Of a stretch of 45,132 nucleotides of DNA, positions 1-7,619 are shown one piece after another. Each line of letters opens with the position of its first letter. The stretch's first letter is position 1. Source of the stretch: an uncultured Prevotella sp. (GTDB taxonomy: Bacteria; Bacteroidota; Bacteroidia; Bacteroidales; Bacteroidaceae); contig CALIZL010000114.1 in assembly GCA_938028745.1 (NCBI GenBank), positions 1 through 45,132 of the forward strand. The letters run 5' to 3'. The position numbers and the translations under genes were made by a program. Below the pieces are notes generated by a model. That model was not told the DNA's origin. It saw nothing but the letters and a program-made list of their open reading frames with translations, and ran no database searches.

Positions 1-4
1 TATT

Positions 5-36
5 CATGTTCTTGAAGTTTGGTCACTACAAAGATA
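5..36 (-). promoter_or_regulatory. Possible promoter and start codon of a gene leaving the left edge
   Basis: On the minus strand a TATCTTTG box (positions 36 to 29) matches the Bacteroidetes -7 consensus TAnnTTTG. An ATG follows at 7 to 5 and would open a gene running out of the window. No clear -33 TTTG is seen, and only two codons are visible, so this is a weak call. Confidence 0.25.
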
Positions 37-106
37 CATAATACCAGCTTTTTATTATACCTAATGAGATATATCCATCCATTTAACGGAAGAACCTGTT
101 TTTAGT

Positions 107-495
107 GGTTGTAAAAGGTTTATTTATACCAATTGCGGTGGATTTTTATGCTTTTCACCTTGCTTTTAGTAGCATTTTACACTGCATTTAGCATCAAAAC
201 GCATTGCATTTAGCATCAAAACGCACTGCATTTTGCACCAAATTACACTGCGTTTTGCACCAAATTGCACTGCAATTAGCGGCATATTACCCCATATTTA
301 GCAGCAAACACCCCTAAATCTAGTGCAAATGGTGTTCTCTTGGGATAAACATTCATTTTACCTCACTCACAGGCTAACCCCATTTTGCACCAAAATAAAC
401 CTCCGCGAGAATTGAATTTTTCGGTCGAACGAGCGATTGGTTTACAAAAACAGCACTCATCGTGTTAAAGTTTGTGCTGAAAATAAGACAAATTG
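107..495 (+). repeat. Dispersed intergenic repeat, copy 1 (5'-truncated), with 22-bp array
   Basis: This is the 3' part of a roughly 650 bp element also found near 11.5, 29.6 and 43.7 kb. It starts abruptly in the block that reads GGTTTTGTTTATGCAATTGC in the other copies and lacks the upstream 270 bp or so. Its core, 162-315, is seven tandem units of exactly 22 bp (each opening near GCATTTAGCA or GCGTTTTGCA). After the array come the conserved tail motifs TGCAAATGG, TTTTGCACCAAAA and CGCGAGAAT. Compared with the other copies it lacks the second array unit. Nothing in it looks coding. Confidence 0.8.
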
Positions 496-1194
496 GACCG
501 CTGGCGAGTTGACAAGTTGGCGAGTTGACAGGCGTGTTGGTTGGTGAGAATACTAGTAACATTCAAACTGAATTGAATTTAGAAAACCTATGTGGACTTT
601 CAATCCTGACTAAAACATCCCAAAGACAATGCGAAATTTTTAGCTTTTCTCCAACTACTGCGTTGTGGTAGTTGGCATATTTTAAGCTGCTATCTAAACT
701 TTTTAAAGCCAACATGGGCTTTTGTACCCAGCTACTGCACCTTTCCCGAGCCATTTACTATCTATTATTTTCCGGCCCTGGTTAGACTTACGGGCTTTAA
801 CCGTAATCTTTCTATCAATTGTTTCGGAAGCATAGTGGGCAAAACCCCATGACGGAGCGAGAGAAATCTGCACAGATAAAGCCTAAAATCAGCAGATGTA
901 CTTTTTACTTGTGTTAAATGTGGCCACGAAAATAGCATCTTGTATTCTCATTGTTGGGTTAACGTCTGATGGCTGGGTGGCCATGTGTTGGTCTTTTATA
1001 ATCAGTGAAGAATGGGATGGATGCTAGTATGGGGCGGCTTTACCTTGTATGTGTTGGGCGTGCAAGAAGTAAAACTAGGGGGGTGGTTGACGAGATGGAT
1101 TAAGGCATGGGCTGATAACGACAAGCCGTTGTGCCACGGCATACCTTTCAGTCTATTTACATCGTAAATGGTGATAGTTTCTGCTAATGTACAA
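496..1194. other. Intergenic stretch without a convincing gene
   Basis: At 502-535 there is a short degenerate tandem of the word GGCGAGTTGACA. On the minus strand an open stretch at 703-882 has no start codon and encodes an unrecognised peptide containing ISLAPSWGFAHYASETIDRK, which could be the remnant of a decayed gene. A 63-codon minus-strand frame at 563-754 overlaps it in another frame and is not convincing. A small palindrome, ATTTACatcGTAAAT, lies at 1155-1169. I see no promoter here for the genes to the right, which are transcribed toward this gap. Confidence 0.4.
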
Positions 1195-1247
1195 ACTCGC
1201 CACTCAACAAGTGTATCCTATTAAATGGCTCTTGTTGAGTAGCGAGT
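1195..1247 (-). terminator. Terminator of the dut-TPR-DUF4292-envC operon
   Basis: Arms ACTCGCcACTCAACAAG and CTTGTTGAGTaGCGAGT pair over 16 of 17 positions around a 19-nt loop. On the minus strand the hairpin begins 35 nt after the envC stop and is followed by TTTGT, which fits an intrinsic terminator with a weak T tract. Confidence 0.7.
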
Positions 1248-1282
1248 GTTTCAATGTAGCATTTGCAAAGGCACTAGATCGG

Positions 1283-3139
1283 TTATCTCCCTAGCCAAGC
1301 TTCGGGGTTTAGCTTTGCCGTTTCCTTGCGCAATTGGAATTGCAGGATGTTGTCGGCACCCACAGTTCCAAGCGTTTGGCGTGTGGTTACGCGTTGTCCG
1401 CGCGTTACGCTGGCCGAACGGAGATTGGCGTACACCGAGATGTAGGCACCATGCCGTACCATTACAACCATCGAACCGCCGTAACCGAACACGGCACTCA
1501 CCTCGCCATCGTAGATGCTGCGTGCTTGACAGCCATTGCCACCAAGAATGTTGATACCCTTGTTGTCGAGTTTTACGTTTTTAAGTCCCTCAACATTGTA
1601 TTGTCCGAAGTGACTAACGATGCGATAGCTGCCTGTGATGGGCATGGGCAAGCGGCCTTTGTTGGCTTCGAAACCACCACTCACCATGCGGTCTACGGTG
1701 CTGAGCTTGCGTGTTTCTTCCACTTCCTTCTTACTATCGGCAATAGCTTTCTCGCTTCTGGCTCTTTCGGCTTCGGCTTTGCGCTCAGCTGCCAGGCGTG
1801 CAGCCTCGGCTTCGCGTGCCGCTTGCTGTGCTCGTGCCTGCTTCTCGGCCGACTCGCGCGCAGCTTGGTCGGCTCTTGCCTTACGTTCGGCAGCCTCTCT
1901 GGCCTCCTTTTCGGCACGTGCCCGTTTGTCTGCCGTTTCTTTTTCAGCCTTAGCGCGGCGTTCTTCGGCCTCGCGTGCCGCCCTTTCGGCCTCAACGCGG
2001 CGTGCCCTTTCAGCCTCCTCGGCTACCTTAGCCTCTGCCCTTAGTCTTTCTTCGCGTGCCTTAGCCTCGGCAATGCGGCGTTGGTTCTCGCGTGCTGCCG
2101 CTTCGGCCGCAGCCTTCTTTCTTGCCAACTCTTCGGCTTTACGTTTAGCCGCCTCGGCAGCTTCGGCTTTACGTTTGGCTTCTTCAATGGCTCTTTGCCT
2201 AGCTTTTTCAACTTCGATGGCAATGAGCCTGTCTATCTCGGCGTTTAAGGCGGCATCTTTCTTTTGCTGTTCGGCAATCACGGCCTGAATGGTCTTTTGT
2301 TGCTGTTGCAGTCCGTCTACGGCTTTCTGTTGCTCACCTTGTTTGGTTTGCAGTGCGGCGTGTTCTTGACGTCCCTTATATAATAAGGTGCTCTTTTGGC
2401 CTTTCACCTCTTCCAGTTGGATGTGTTTCTCGGTTACTTGTTGCTGTTTGGCCTTAACCAATTCGCCTTGTGCCTTTTGATACGAGGCATATTCGCGCAC
2501 GAAACGCATGCGGCGATATACTTGTGCCAGATTTTTGGCCGAGAAAACAAACATCATCTTCTCTTGCACGGAACGGTGGCGCGCCATGTAACGCACCGAG
2601 CGGATGTACTTTGCCTTGCGGTCGGCCAGTTGTTGTTCGAGTGTAGCCAACTGCGAGTTCAGTATGCCGATGTTTCCTTCAATATGCTTGATGTCCTTCT
2701 GTATGCCGTCGATGTTTTTTTGTCGTTCGCCAATCTCGCTGTTGATAACCATCAGCTCTTGCAACCTCTTCTTTACGTCGGCTTGATTGGCTTTAAGGGC
2801 GGCCTCTTGTTGTTGAATTTTTTTCTTTATAGCCTCCCTTTGCCCTTGTAAGCCCTTGATAACCCTGTTGGTTTCAGCCTGCGTGTTCTTGCCGCGCGCG
2901 GCGTTTCCGCGTTTGTTCGCTGCGTTTGCACCCTTCTTGGGTGCCGGCTTGACAGTTTTCTTAGCAGGAACATTTGTTATCTTGGCGTTCTTTTTGGCAG
3001 GCTGTGCGGCTTTGCCTTTGGCCTGCGTTCGCTTTTCGGTGGTGGCAGTAGGGCGCGACTTCTTAGCGGGACGCTTTTTCTGCGCACCGAGTGGGAAGGC
3101 CACCATGAGGGCAAGGAGGATGGTTAGAACGTGTTTCAT
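1283..3139 (-). CDS. EnvC-like murein hydrolase activator (coiled coil plus degenerate LytM/M23 domain)
   Basis: A 618-residue exported protein. Residues 1-19 form a signal peptide ending in LGAQ. Residues 20-88 are rich in Lys, Ala and Pro and may sit against peptidoglycan. A very long coiled coil follows (about 90-490), whose second half is almost pure A/E/K/R. The C-terminal 126 residues (493-618) have the fold signature of LytM/M23 peptidases, but the zinc ligands are replaced: the HxxxD motif reads NKGIN (N526, N530), the YAH histidine is N572, and the HxH position is QFQ (Q600). In EnvC and NlpD this kind of loss goes with activation of amidases rather than hydrolysis, so the same role in daughter-cell separation is inferred. 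The start directly abuts the DUF4292 stop, so the two are co-translated in one operon. The large antisense open frames over the coiled coil are composition artefacts. Confidence 0.88.
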   Translation of the reverse strand: MKHVLTILLALMVAFPLGAQKKRPAKKSRPTATTEKRTQAKGKAAQPAKKNAKITNVPAKKTVKPAPKKGANAANKRGNAARGKNTQAETNRVIKGLQGQREAIKKKIQQQEAALKANQADVKKRLQELMVINSEIGERQKNIDGIQKDIKHIEGNIGILNSQLATLEQQLADRKAKYIRSVRYMARHRSVQEKMMFVFSAKNLAQVYRRMRFVREYASYQKAQGELVKAKQQQVTEKHIQLEEVKGQKSTLLYKGRQEHAALQTKQGEQQKAVDGLQQQQKTIQAVIAEQQKKDAALNAEIDRLIAIEVEKARQRAIEEAKRKAEAAEAAKRKAEELARKKAAAEAAARENQRRIAEAKAREERLRAEAKVAEEAERARRVEAERAAREAEERRAKAEKETADKRARAEKEAREAAERKARADQAARESAEKQARAQQAAREAEAARLAAERKAEAERARSEKAIADSKKEVEETRKLSTVDRMVSGGFEANKGRLPMPITGSYRIVSHFGQYNVEGLKNVKLDNKGINILGGNGCQARSIYDGEVSAVFGYGGSMVVMVRHGAYISVYANLRSASVTRGQRVTTRQTLGTVGADNILQFQLRKETAKLNPEAWLGR

Positions 3140-4102
3140 TTACATGTTGAGTATTTTGTTGAAGACATCTTGTGCCTTTACTCGCTTATACTTAGGCGAC
3201 ACCGTTGTTTGTGCGTCCCATTTCTCGTCGGTCTTCACTTCGTTCATTTTGATGGTTACTTGCAAAGTCTGTCCGCCCTTCACGGCAGCAGAACTCATAC
3301 TGAACACTTGCGATGTGGGGAACATCTTTACGCCAACTCCTTTGAAGTCGCCATACTTCCATGTAAGCTTCGTAGTTCCGCGTGTGGGGTCTTGATGGGT
3401 TATGTCCGTTTGTCGTAAGCGTCCGTTGTCGGCATCGGCAAGCCACGCATAGTTGAAGTTGCCCGTGGAATAGGTTATGGGATTGCTGCTGCCACCGCTG
3501 AAAGTAACGCTGAACTGGTTGAGGTCGCTTTCGGTGATGCGTGGGCGGTCGGGCAATAGCAGTTCGTTCCAGAACAAGGCCTGCAAGCTATAAAAGTTAA
3601 GTCCGTTCTTTCGCAAGAAGTCCATTTGGTTGTAGTCGGCCTTGATGTATTCTTTATGAATGCGGTCGATAACCAATACGTAGTCGGGTGTGAACTCTAC
3701 GCGCCCCACTTCGGTGCCAAGCAGTGGCACAAAGGCTTGCAGGCGTATCACTTCGTCTTTTCTCATGCGCAGTTGTCCTGGCACGGTGACGTCTTTCCCC
3801 GCGCCTTGCACGTTGAGCGATATGCTTCCAACGATGTTTTTGGCGTACACTTGGTTGCCGTTAACGCGGCGCATAAAGGCCAATTGGTTGTTGGCCAGAA
3901 CTTCGCGGTCGCGTGCAGCCTTGTGCGTGGGCGTTGAACTGTCGGACACCACGGCCGACTTTGTTTTGCAAGAGGTCCATATCAGTGGTGTAAGTACCAC
4001 TGCGAGAGCAAGACTTAGTGTTCTCGCTGCCGCTTTCAAACCTGTTATGTGTTGCATCCCATTGCGGGTGCATGCCGTTGTTGTTTTTTTGTTCTTTATC
4101 AT
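3140..4102 (-). CDS. DUF4292-type outer-membrane-associated lipoprotein
   Basis: A 320-residue protein with a hydrophobic leader ending in the lipobox PLIWTSC (lipidated Cys45), or Cys30 of the product if Met16 is the true start. After the cysteine the mature part is mostly predicted beta structure, including GSISLNVQGAGKDVTVPGQL and a segment PDYVLVIDRIHKEYIKADYN. This agrees with DUF4292, a LolB/VioE-like group found in Bacteroidetes just upstream of an EnvC/M23 gene. The neighbours here, TPR protein upstream and EnvC downstream with zero spacing, match that conserved arrangement. A role in envelope maintenance or lipoprotein handling is inferred; no catalytic motif is visible. The start is uncertain between positions 4102 and 4057. 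Confidence 0.75.
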   Translation of the reverse strand: MIKNKKTTTACTRNGMQHITGLKAAARTLSLALAVVLTPLIWTSCKTKSAVVSDSSTPTHKAARDREVLANNQLAFMRRVNGNQVYAKNIVGSISLNVQGAGKDVTVPGQLRMRKDEVIRLQAFVPLLGTEVGRVEFTPDYVLVIDRIHKEYIKADYNQMDFLRKNGLNFYSLQALFWNELLLPDRPRITESDLNQFSVTFSGGSSNPITYSTGNFNYAWLADADNGRLRQTDITHQDPTRGTTKLTWKYGDFKGVGVKMFPTSQVFSMSSAAVKGGQTLQVTIKMNEVKTDEKWDAQTTVSPKYKRVKAQDVFNKILNM

Positions 4103-4249
4103 AACTGTATGTTTTTTGGTGGTAAATAGCGTATATGTACTCTCAAAGCGTGGAAGGCTTTTAATGAGGAAAGGGCTTTTAAAGATGAAAAGCTGAAAAG
4201 GTGAAAGGGTGAAAAGATGGCTGCGTCCGTTGCGTTTGTTGGCTTTGGC

Positions 4250-4430
4250 TTGCTAATTTTTCTAGTTGAACTAGGTTTTCTAGTTGTTCTTGGTTTTCTA
4301 GTTATTCCAGTTATTATAGGTTTTCTAGTTGTTCTTGTTGTTCTAGACTTCTAGTTATTCTAGTTGTTCTAGTCTTTCTAGACTCCTGTTTTTCTAGATT
4401 TTCTAGCCTAACTGGTTGAATTAGCTTGCC
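4250..4430. repeat. CTAG-rich degenerate short tandem repeat
   Basis: Within the 446 bp gap between the TPR gene and the DUF4292 gene, words such as TTCTAGTTGTTC, TTCTAGTTATTC and TTTTCTAGTTG recur about fifteen times at spacings near 9 and 18 bp. The stretch has stops in all frames and interrupts what is otherwise a tight operon. The rest of the gap (4103-4249 and 4431-4548) shows nothing recognisable. Confidence 0.65.
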
Positions 4431-4548
4431 AAACAACGCCCGGAAAAGGGCATCGCTTAACTCTTTAACATCTTTCCTCCTTCACTTCATGTTACTCATC
4501 ATCATGTGGTTTAACTCCTTAATTCCCTAAATGCCTTCTTCTGTTCAC

Positions 4549-6324
4549 TCAGAAAGGTTTCTTAAGCTTTATTTTCCTGTTGATAACCGCCTTGTCGGCA
4601 CCCAGTTCCAAAGCCTTTTTCCAATACTCGATGGCCTTTTCCGTGTCGCCGTTCATGGCGTGAATGTCGCCAGCATGTTCCACCACAACCTTGCTTTTAA
4701 GGCTGTTAGAGTCGTTTTTCAGTGCCTGGTCGATGTAAACCTGCGCCTCAGAATACCGCTTTTTTAGGAAAAGCAGCCACGCATAGGTGTCGAGATAGGT
4801 GCCGTTGTCGGGTTCTTCCTTAACGGTTCGGTGGCTCATGGCCTCAGCTTTATCTAGCTCAATGCCCTTTTCGCCTAGGTAATAGGCGTAGTTGTTGAGG
4901 CATCCCAAGTTGTTTGGCTTCCATTGCAGGCAGCTATCGTACGAGGCGAAAGCCTCTTTGGCCAGTCCTTTTTGATAGAGTATTTCTCCCATCAGTTCGT
5001 AAAAGTCCGACACGATGTCCTTATTGCTGTTGGCGTTAATCTGCGTTACGCCCCTTCTGAAAGCGTCCAGGGCCTCGTCTTTCTTGTCTTTCTGATAGTA
5101 GGCGATGCCTTCGAAGTAGTAAAACGCCATTTCTTCGGGGTTGTAGGCTTGTGCCGACTTGCTCAAAGCCAACACTTCGTCCCAATTTTGCTTTCGCCAA
5201 AGGTGCTCGATAAGTTGCAATCGTGCCCCTGCGTTGTCGGGTGCGATGGCAATAACCCGCTTCAGGGCGTTAACAATCAGGCTGTCGGGCATTTTCTTGA
5301 CCGACATATAGGCTGCTTTTAGTTCGGCCATGCCCGCATCGTTGGGGTTAGCCGCCGTTATTCGGTCGAAAAGAGCCAGCACCTTTGTGCTGTCGCCGCC
5401 TGCGCGTTCGTTCTCTTGAACCACCTGTCGCATGATGGAGAGTTTCGTTTCGTCGTCGGTCTTCGAGCTGATTAGCATCTTGTCGCGCAGCTGTGAGGCC
5501 TTCGTCTCATCGTTTTTGGCGCGATAATAGTCGTAGAGCGATGCCTGTGCAAAGCTATTGTCGGGGTCGTCGGCCAGCACATCGGTAAAAATCTTATGCG
5601 CGGCTGCCTCCTTTTGGTTCTGCATAAGCCAGTTTCCGAGCATCAGCCGATAGTTCACGTCATTGGGATGGTCGTCGCTCAGCTGTTTCAAGGCCTTGTA
5701 TGCCGCGTTCTTGTTGTCTAGCATCTCGTAGGCGCGCACCTTCGAGAGGGTTGTTTCTTCGCTAATGCCGTTCACTTGTTCCAGTCGTTCGAGCGACCTT
5801 AGCACCCCAGCAAAGTCTTTTTTCTTATTGTAAAGCTGCATGAGGATGTTCAGAGCCTCATCGTTGTCGCGCTCGCCGCTGTTGGTGGTGAGTCTTTCGT
5901 AAGTCTCGATGGCCTTGTCGAAGTTGCCGCTACTGATGTAAAACTGCCCTAGGCGTTCGGTAAAGGTGGCGTTGTCGGGGCGTAGCGATGCCGCCTTTTG
6001 CAGGCAGGCCAATGCCAACGAGTCGTTTTTTATCTGCACATAGTAGGGTGCTTGCATGAAATACACCTCTGCTGCGTTGGGGTTGATGCTAAGGCAGTGG
6101 TTCATCAGGGCAAGTGCCGAGGCGTAGTTGCCTGTGTTTTCTTGTTTCACGGCTTCGAGAAAGAAGTAGTCGAAGCGGCGTTGGTCGTTATAAGACAAGG
6201 TCTTAGTGGGCGCAACTCTGGCGGGTTGCACCTTTTTCTTAGCCCATAGCGTGGGTGTAGCCATGGTGAAAGCCGTGGCGAAAGTAGCTGTCGCAACGGC
6301 GATGTGTATCAGATTTCGTTTCAT
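4549..6324 (-). CDS. Exported tetratricopeptide repeat protein
   Basis: A 591-residue protein with a signal peptide (residues 1-28, ending TLWAKK). The rest is a solenoid of about ten TPR-like helical pairs, for example the units around NTGNYASALALMNHCLSINP, SSGNFDKAIETYERL and NPEEMAFYYFEGIAYYQKDK, and a C-terminal pair ending in KAIEYWKKALELGADKAVI. TPR solenoids are protein-binding scaffolds. It lies 8 bp downstream of dut and upstream of the DUF4292 and EnvC genes, an order known in Bacteroidetes genomes. I infer a periplasmic scaffold linked to cell-wall or envelope assembly. There is no enzyme domain. Confidence 0.85.
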   Translation of the reverse strand: MKRNLIHIAVATATFATAFTMATPTLWAKKKVQPARVAPTKTLSYNDQRRFDYFFLEAVKQENTGNYASALALMNHCLSINPNAAEVYFMQAPYYVQIKNDSLALACLQKAASLRPDNATFTERLGQFYISSGNFDKAIETYERLTTNSGERDNDEALNILMQLYNKKKDFAGVLRSLERLEQVNGISEETTLSKVRAYEMLDNKNAAYKALKQLSDDHPNDVNYRLMLGNWLMQNQKEAAAHKIFTDVLADDPDNSFAQASLYDYYRAKNDETKASQLRDKMLISSKTDDETKLSIMRQVVQENERAGGDSTKVLALFDRITAANPNDAGMAELKAAYMSVKKMPDSLIVNALKRVIAIAPDNAGARLQLIEHLWRKQNWDEVLALSKSAQAYNPEEMAFYYFEGIAYYQKDKKDEALDAFRRGVTQINANSNKDIVSDFYELMGEILYQKGLAKEAFASYDSCLQWKPNNLGCLNNYAYYLGEKGIELDKAEAMSHRTVKEEPDNGTYLDTYAWLLFLKKRYSEAQVYIDQALKNDSNSLKSKVVVEHAGDIHAMNGDTEKAIEYWKKALELGADKAVINRKIKLKKPF

Positions 6325-6332
6325 CAGTTGTG

Positions 6333-6770
6333 TTATTTCAGTCCAGTATGTCCGTATCCGCCTGCTCCCCTTTCGGTTTCGTCGAGCGTTTCAGTGAGTT
6401 CGAAGCTCACTTGTTCGTGCTTGGCAACAATCATTTGTGCAATCCGTTCGCCGTCTTTCACGACGAAAGGCTCGTTAGAGAAGTTAACCAACAGCACCAT
6501 TATTTCGCCACGGTAGTCGGCATCCACTGTGCCGGGCGTGTTAAGTACGGTGATGCCGTGTTTAAGGGCAAGACCGCTGCGTGGCCTTATCTGCGCCTCG
6601 TAGCCTTCGGGCAGTGCGATGTACAGCCCCGTTGGTACCAGTTGGCGTTGCATTGGCAGCAGGGTGATGTCTTCGTCGATGTTGGCTCGCAGGTCCATTC
6701 CTGCGCTAAGAGCCGTGGCGTATGTGGGTAGCGGTTGGCGTCCGCGGTTAATAATCTTTACTTTCAGCAT
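6333..6770 (-). CDS. dut: dUTP diphosphatase
   Basis: Hydrolyses dUTP to dUMP and pyrophosphate, keeping uracil out of DNA and feeding thymidylate synthesis. The 145-residue length is normal for the trimeric bacterial enzyme. All five dUTPase motifs are present: AGMDLRA (23-29), RPRSGLALKHG (62-72), GTVDADYRGEI (80-90) with the catalytic Asp at about 83, GERIAQMIV (107-115), and the C-terminal lid RGAGGYGHTG (134-143). An in-frame ATG at 6818 would add 16 residues, but it lies upstream of the predicted promoter -7 box, so MLKVKIINRG at 6770 is chosen. It is the first gene of the operon and is followed 8 bp later by the TPR gene. Confidence 0.95.
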   Translation of the reverse strand: MLKVKIINRGRQPLPTYATALSAGMDLRANIDEDITLLPMQRQLVPTGLYIALPEGYEAQIRPRSGLALKHGITVLNTPGTVDADYRGEIMVLLVNFSNEPFVVKDGERIAQMIVAKHEQVSFELTETLDETERGAGGYGHTGLK

Positions 6771-6805
6771 CTCTTTTCGTTTTATTGCGCATGGCGCAGC
6801 ATCTG

Positions 6806-6839
6806 CAAAAATACGCAATTATCTTGATATAAGGACAAA
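6806..6839 (-). promoter_or_regulatory. Promoter of the dut operon
   Basis: On the minus strand TTTG (6839-6836) is followed after 22 bp by TATTTTTG (6813-6806), matching the Bacteroidetes -33/-7 pattern. Transcription would begin near 6799, giving a leader of about 30 nt before the dut start at 6770. Confidence 0.6.
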
Positions 6840-6954
6840 ACGCTTATTTAAAAATACACAAAAACGGACAAGTTGGGGTGGAATAGGCGAAGTATCTGCT
6901 AATAAAGAGGCTTTTAAGGGTGCAAAGTTGAAAGGGCGCACAGGTGGAAAGATG

Positions 6955-7092
6955 GCCGCGCCTACCCGCTTGCCGATTCGTCGGCTTGTCGACCAGTGAA
7001 CTGCTCAACGCGTTAACTTGTCGGCTTATGAACTCATCAACTCGTCTGCTTGTCAACTCGTCAACCCCTTCACTCGTCAACTTGTCAGGCGT
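6955..7092. repeat. Degenerate AACTCGTCAAC-type short repeats
   Basis: In the gap between the divergent dut and LRR genes, words such as CAACTCGTCAAC, CAACTTGTC and GAACTCATCAACTCG recur with a period of roughly 8-18 bp. Related words occur at 502-535, 15965-15995, 19507-19540 and 29365-29600. No reading frame here looks coding. The remaining part, 6840-6954, shows nothing further. Confidence 0.6.
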
Positions 7093-7168
7093 TAAGTATT
7101 TTGAATGCCCACTTTATGTCCGCTCTTTTGTTTTTAAACGAATAATAACATAAAATAACCTCATGTAC

Positions 7169-7199
7169 TTTGGTAAGTCTGTAAAAATAATTAACTTTG
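7169..7199 (+). promoter_or_regulatory. Promoter for the leader peptide and LRR gene
   Basis: TTTG (7169-7172), a 19 bp spacer, and TAACTTTG (7192-7199) make an exact match to the Bacteroidetes consensus. Transcription would begin near 7206, more than 400 nt before the LRR start codon. The early leader contains the palindrome CCTTTTAAAAGG (7230-7241). No other TAnnTTTG box lies closer to the gene. Confidence 0.75.
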
Positions 7200-7421
7200 C
7201 AAAATAATACCCGTTAGTGAAGGGTTTGCCCTTTTAAAAGGCAGAAAAAGATGGAAATTGTTTGTATTCAGCATGGAGCAAGCGATATGTGTACAACCCA
7301 GACACACGCCAAGAGCCCATGAAAAACAATTGTTTAAAGAATGAAAGAAGGCAATCGCCCCATATTTAGAGAGTAAAATAATCATGTAGTATGTATTTAA
7401 TAACATAAACTTATATGTATC

Positions 7422-7523
7422 ATGGAAAACGAAAAAACGAAGCATAACATGCAGGATGCAACATTCCTTGCACACATACAATCTCTCAAACGTTACTACG
7501 ACGTGGCCCGGATGGCGTATTAG
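7422..7523 (+). CDS. Candidate 33-residue leader peptide
   Basis: A short frame starting ATG at 7422 and stopping at TAG 7521-7523. The peptide begins MENEKTKHNMQ and ends SLKRYYDVARMAY; it is polar, without a signal or membrane segment. It lies between a consensus promoter and the LRR gene. Its stop codon falls exactly in the loop of a terminator-like hairpin, an arrangement typical of leader peptides that control attenuation. It has no obvious run of one regulatory codon. It could also be chance: 33 codons is short, and upstream there are two other small frames (from 7250 and 7273). Confidence 0.35.
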   Translation: MENEKTKHNMQDATFLAHIQSLKRYYDVARMAY

Positions 7524-7546
7524 CCATTCTGCCCAGTGCTTTTTTT
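7510..7546 (+). promoter_or_regulatory. Attenuator-like hairpin and T tract before the LRR gene
   Basis: GGATGGC (7510-7516) pairs with GCCATTC (7523-7529) around a six-base loop GTATTA, with seven T residues at 7540-7546. The T tract is ten bases from the stem, further than in a classical intrinsic terminator. The leader-peptide stop codon lies at the loop, so a ribosome terminating there would be expected to open the stem. A 73-nt stretch without another promoter separates it from the LRR start. Confidence 0.4.
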
Positions 7547-7619
7547 GCCAGAGCTAACCGCATATTCAGACTGCTAGACTCTTGGCCAGATGAACAATTA
7601 ACACATAAACCACAATAGC

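Noticed and set aside
563..882. Minus-strand frames as a small gene
   Set aside because: The 63-codon frame has no recognisable product or promoter, and the overlapping open stretch at 703-882 lacks a start codon; at most a decayed remnant.
1334..2288. Long open frames (236 and 217 codons) on the plus strand
   Set aside because: They are antisense to the A/E/K/R-rich coiled coil of the EnvC-like gene; low-complexity codon use removes stops in other frames. The translations are Ser/Ala/Leu or Cys/Phe-rich without any domain.
7191..7481. A 96-codon minus-strand frame
   Set aside because: It covers the promoter and leader of the LRR gene on the opposite strand and has an unconvincing Cys/His/Phe-rich composition.
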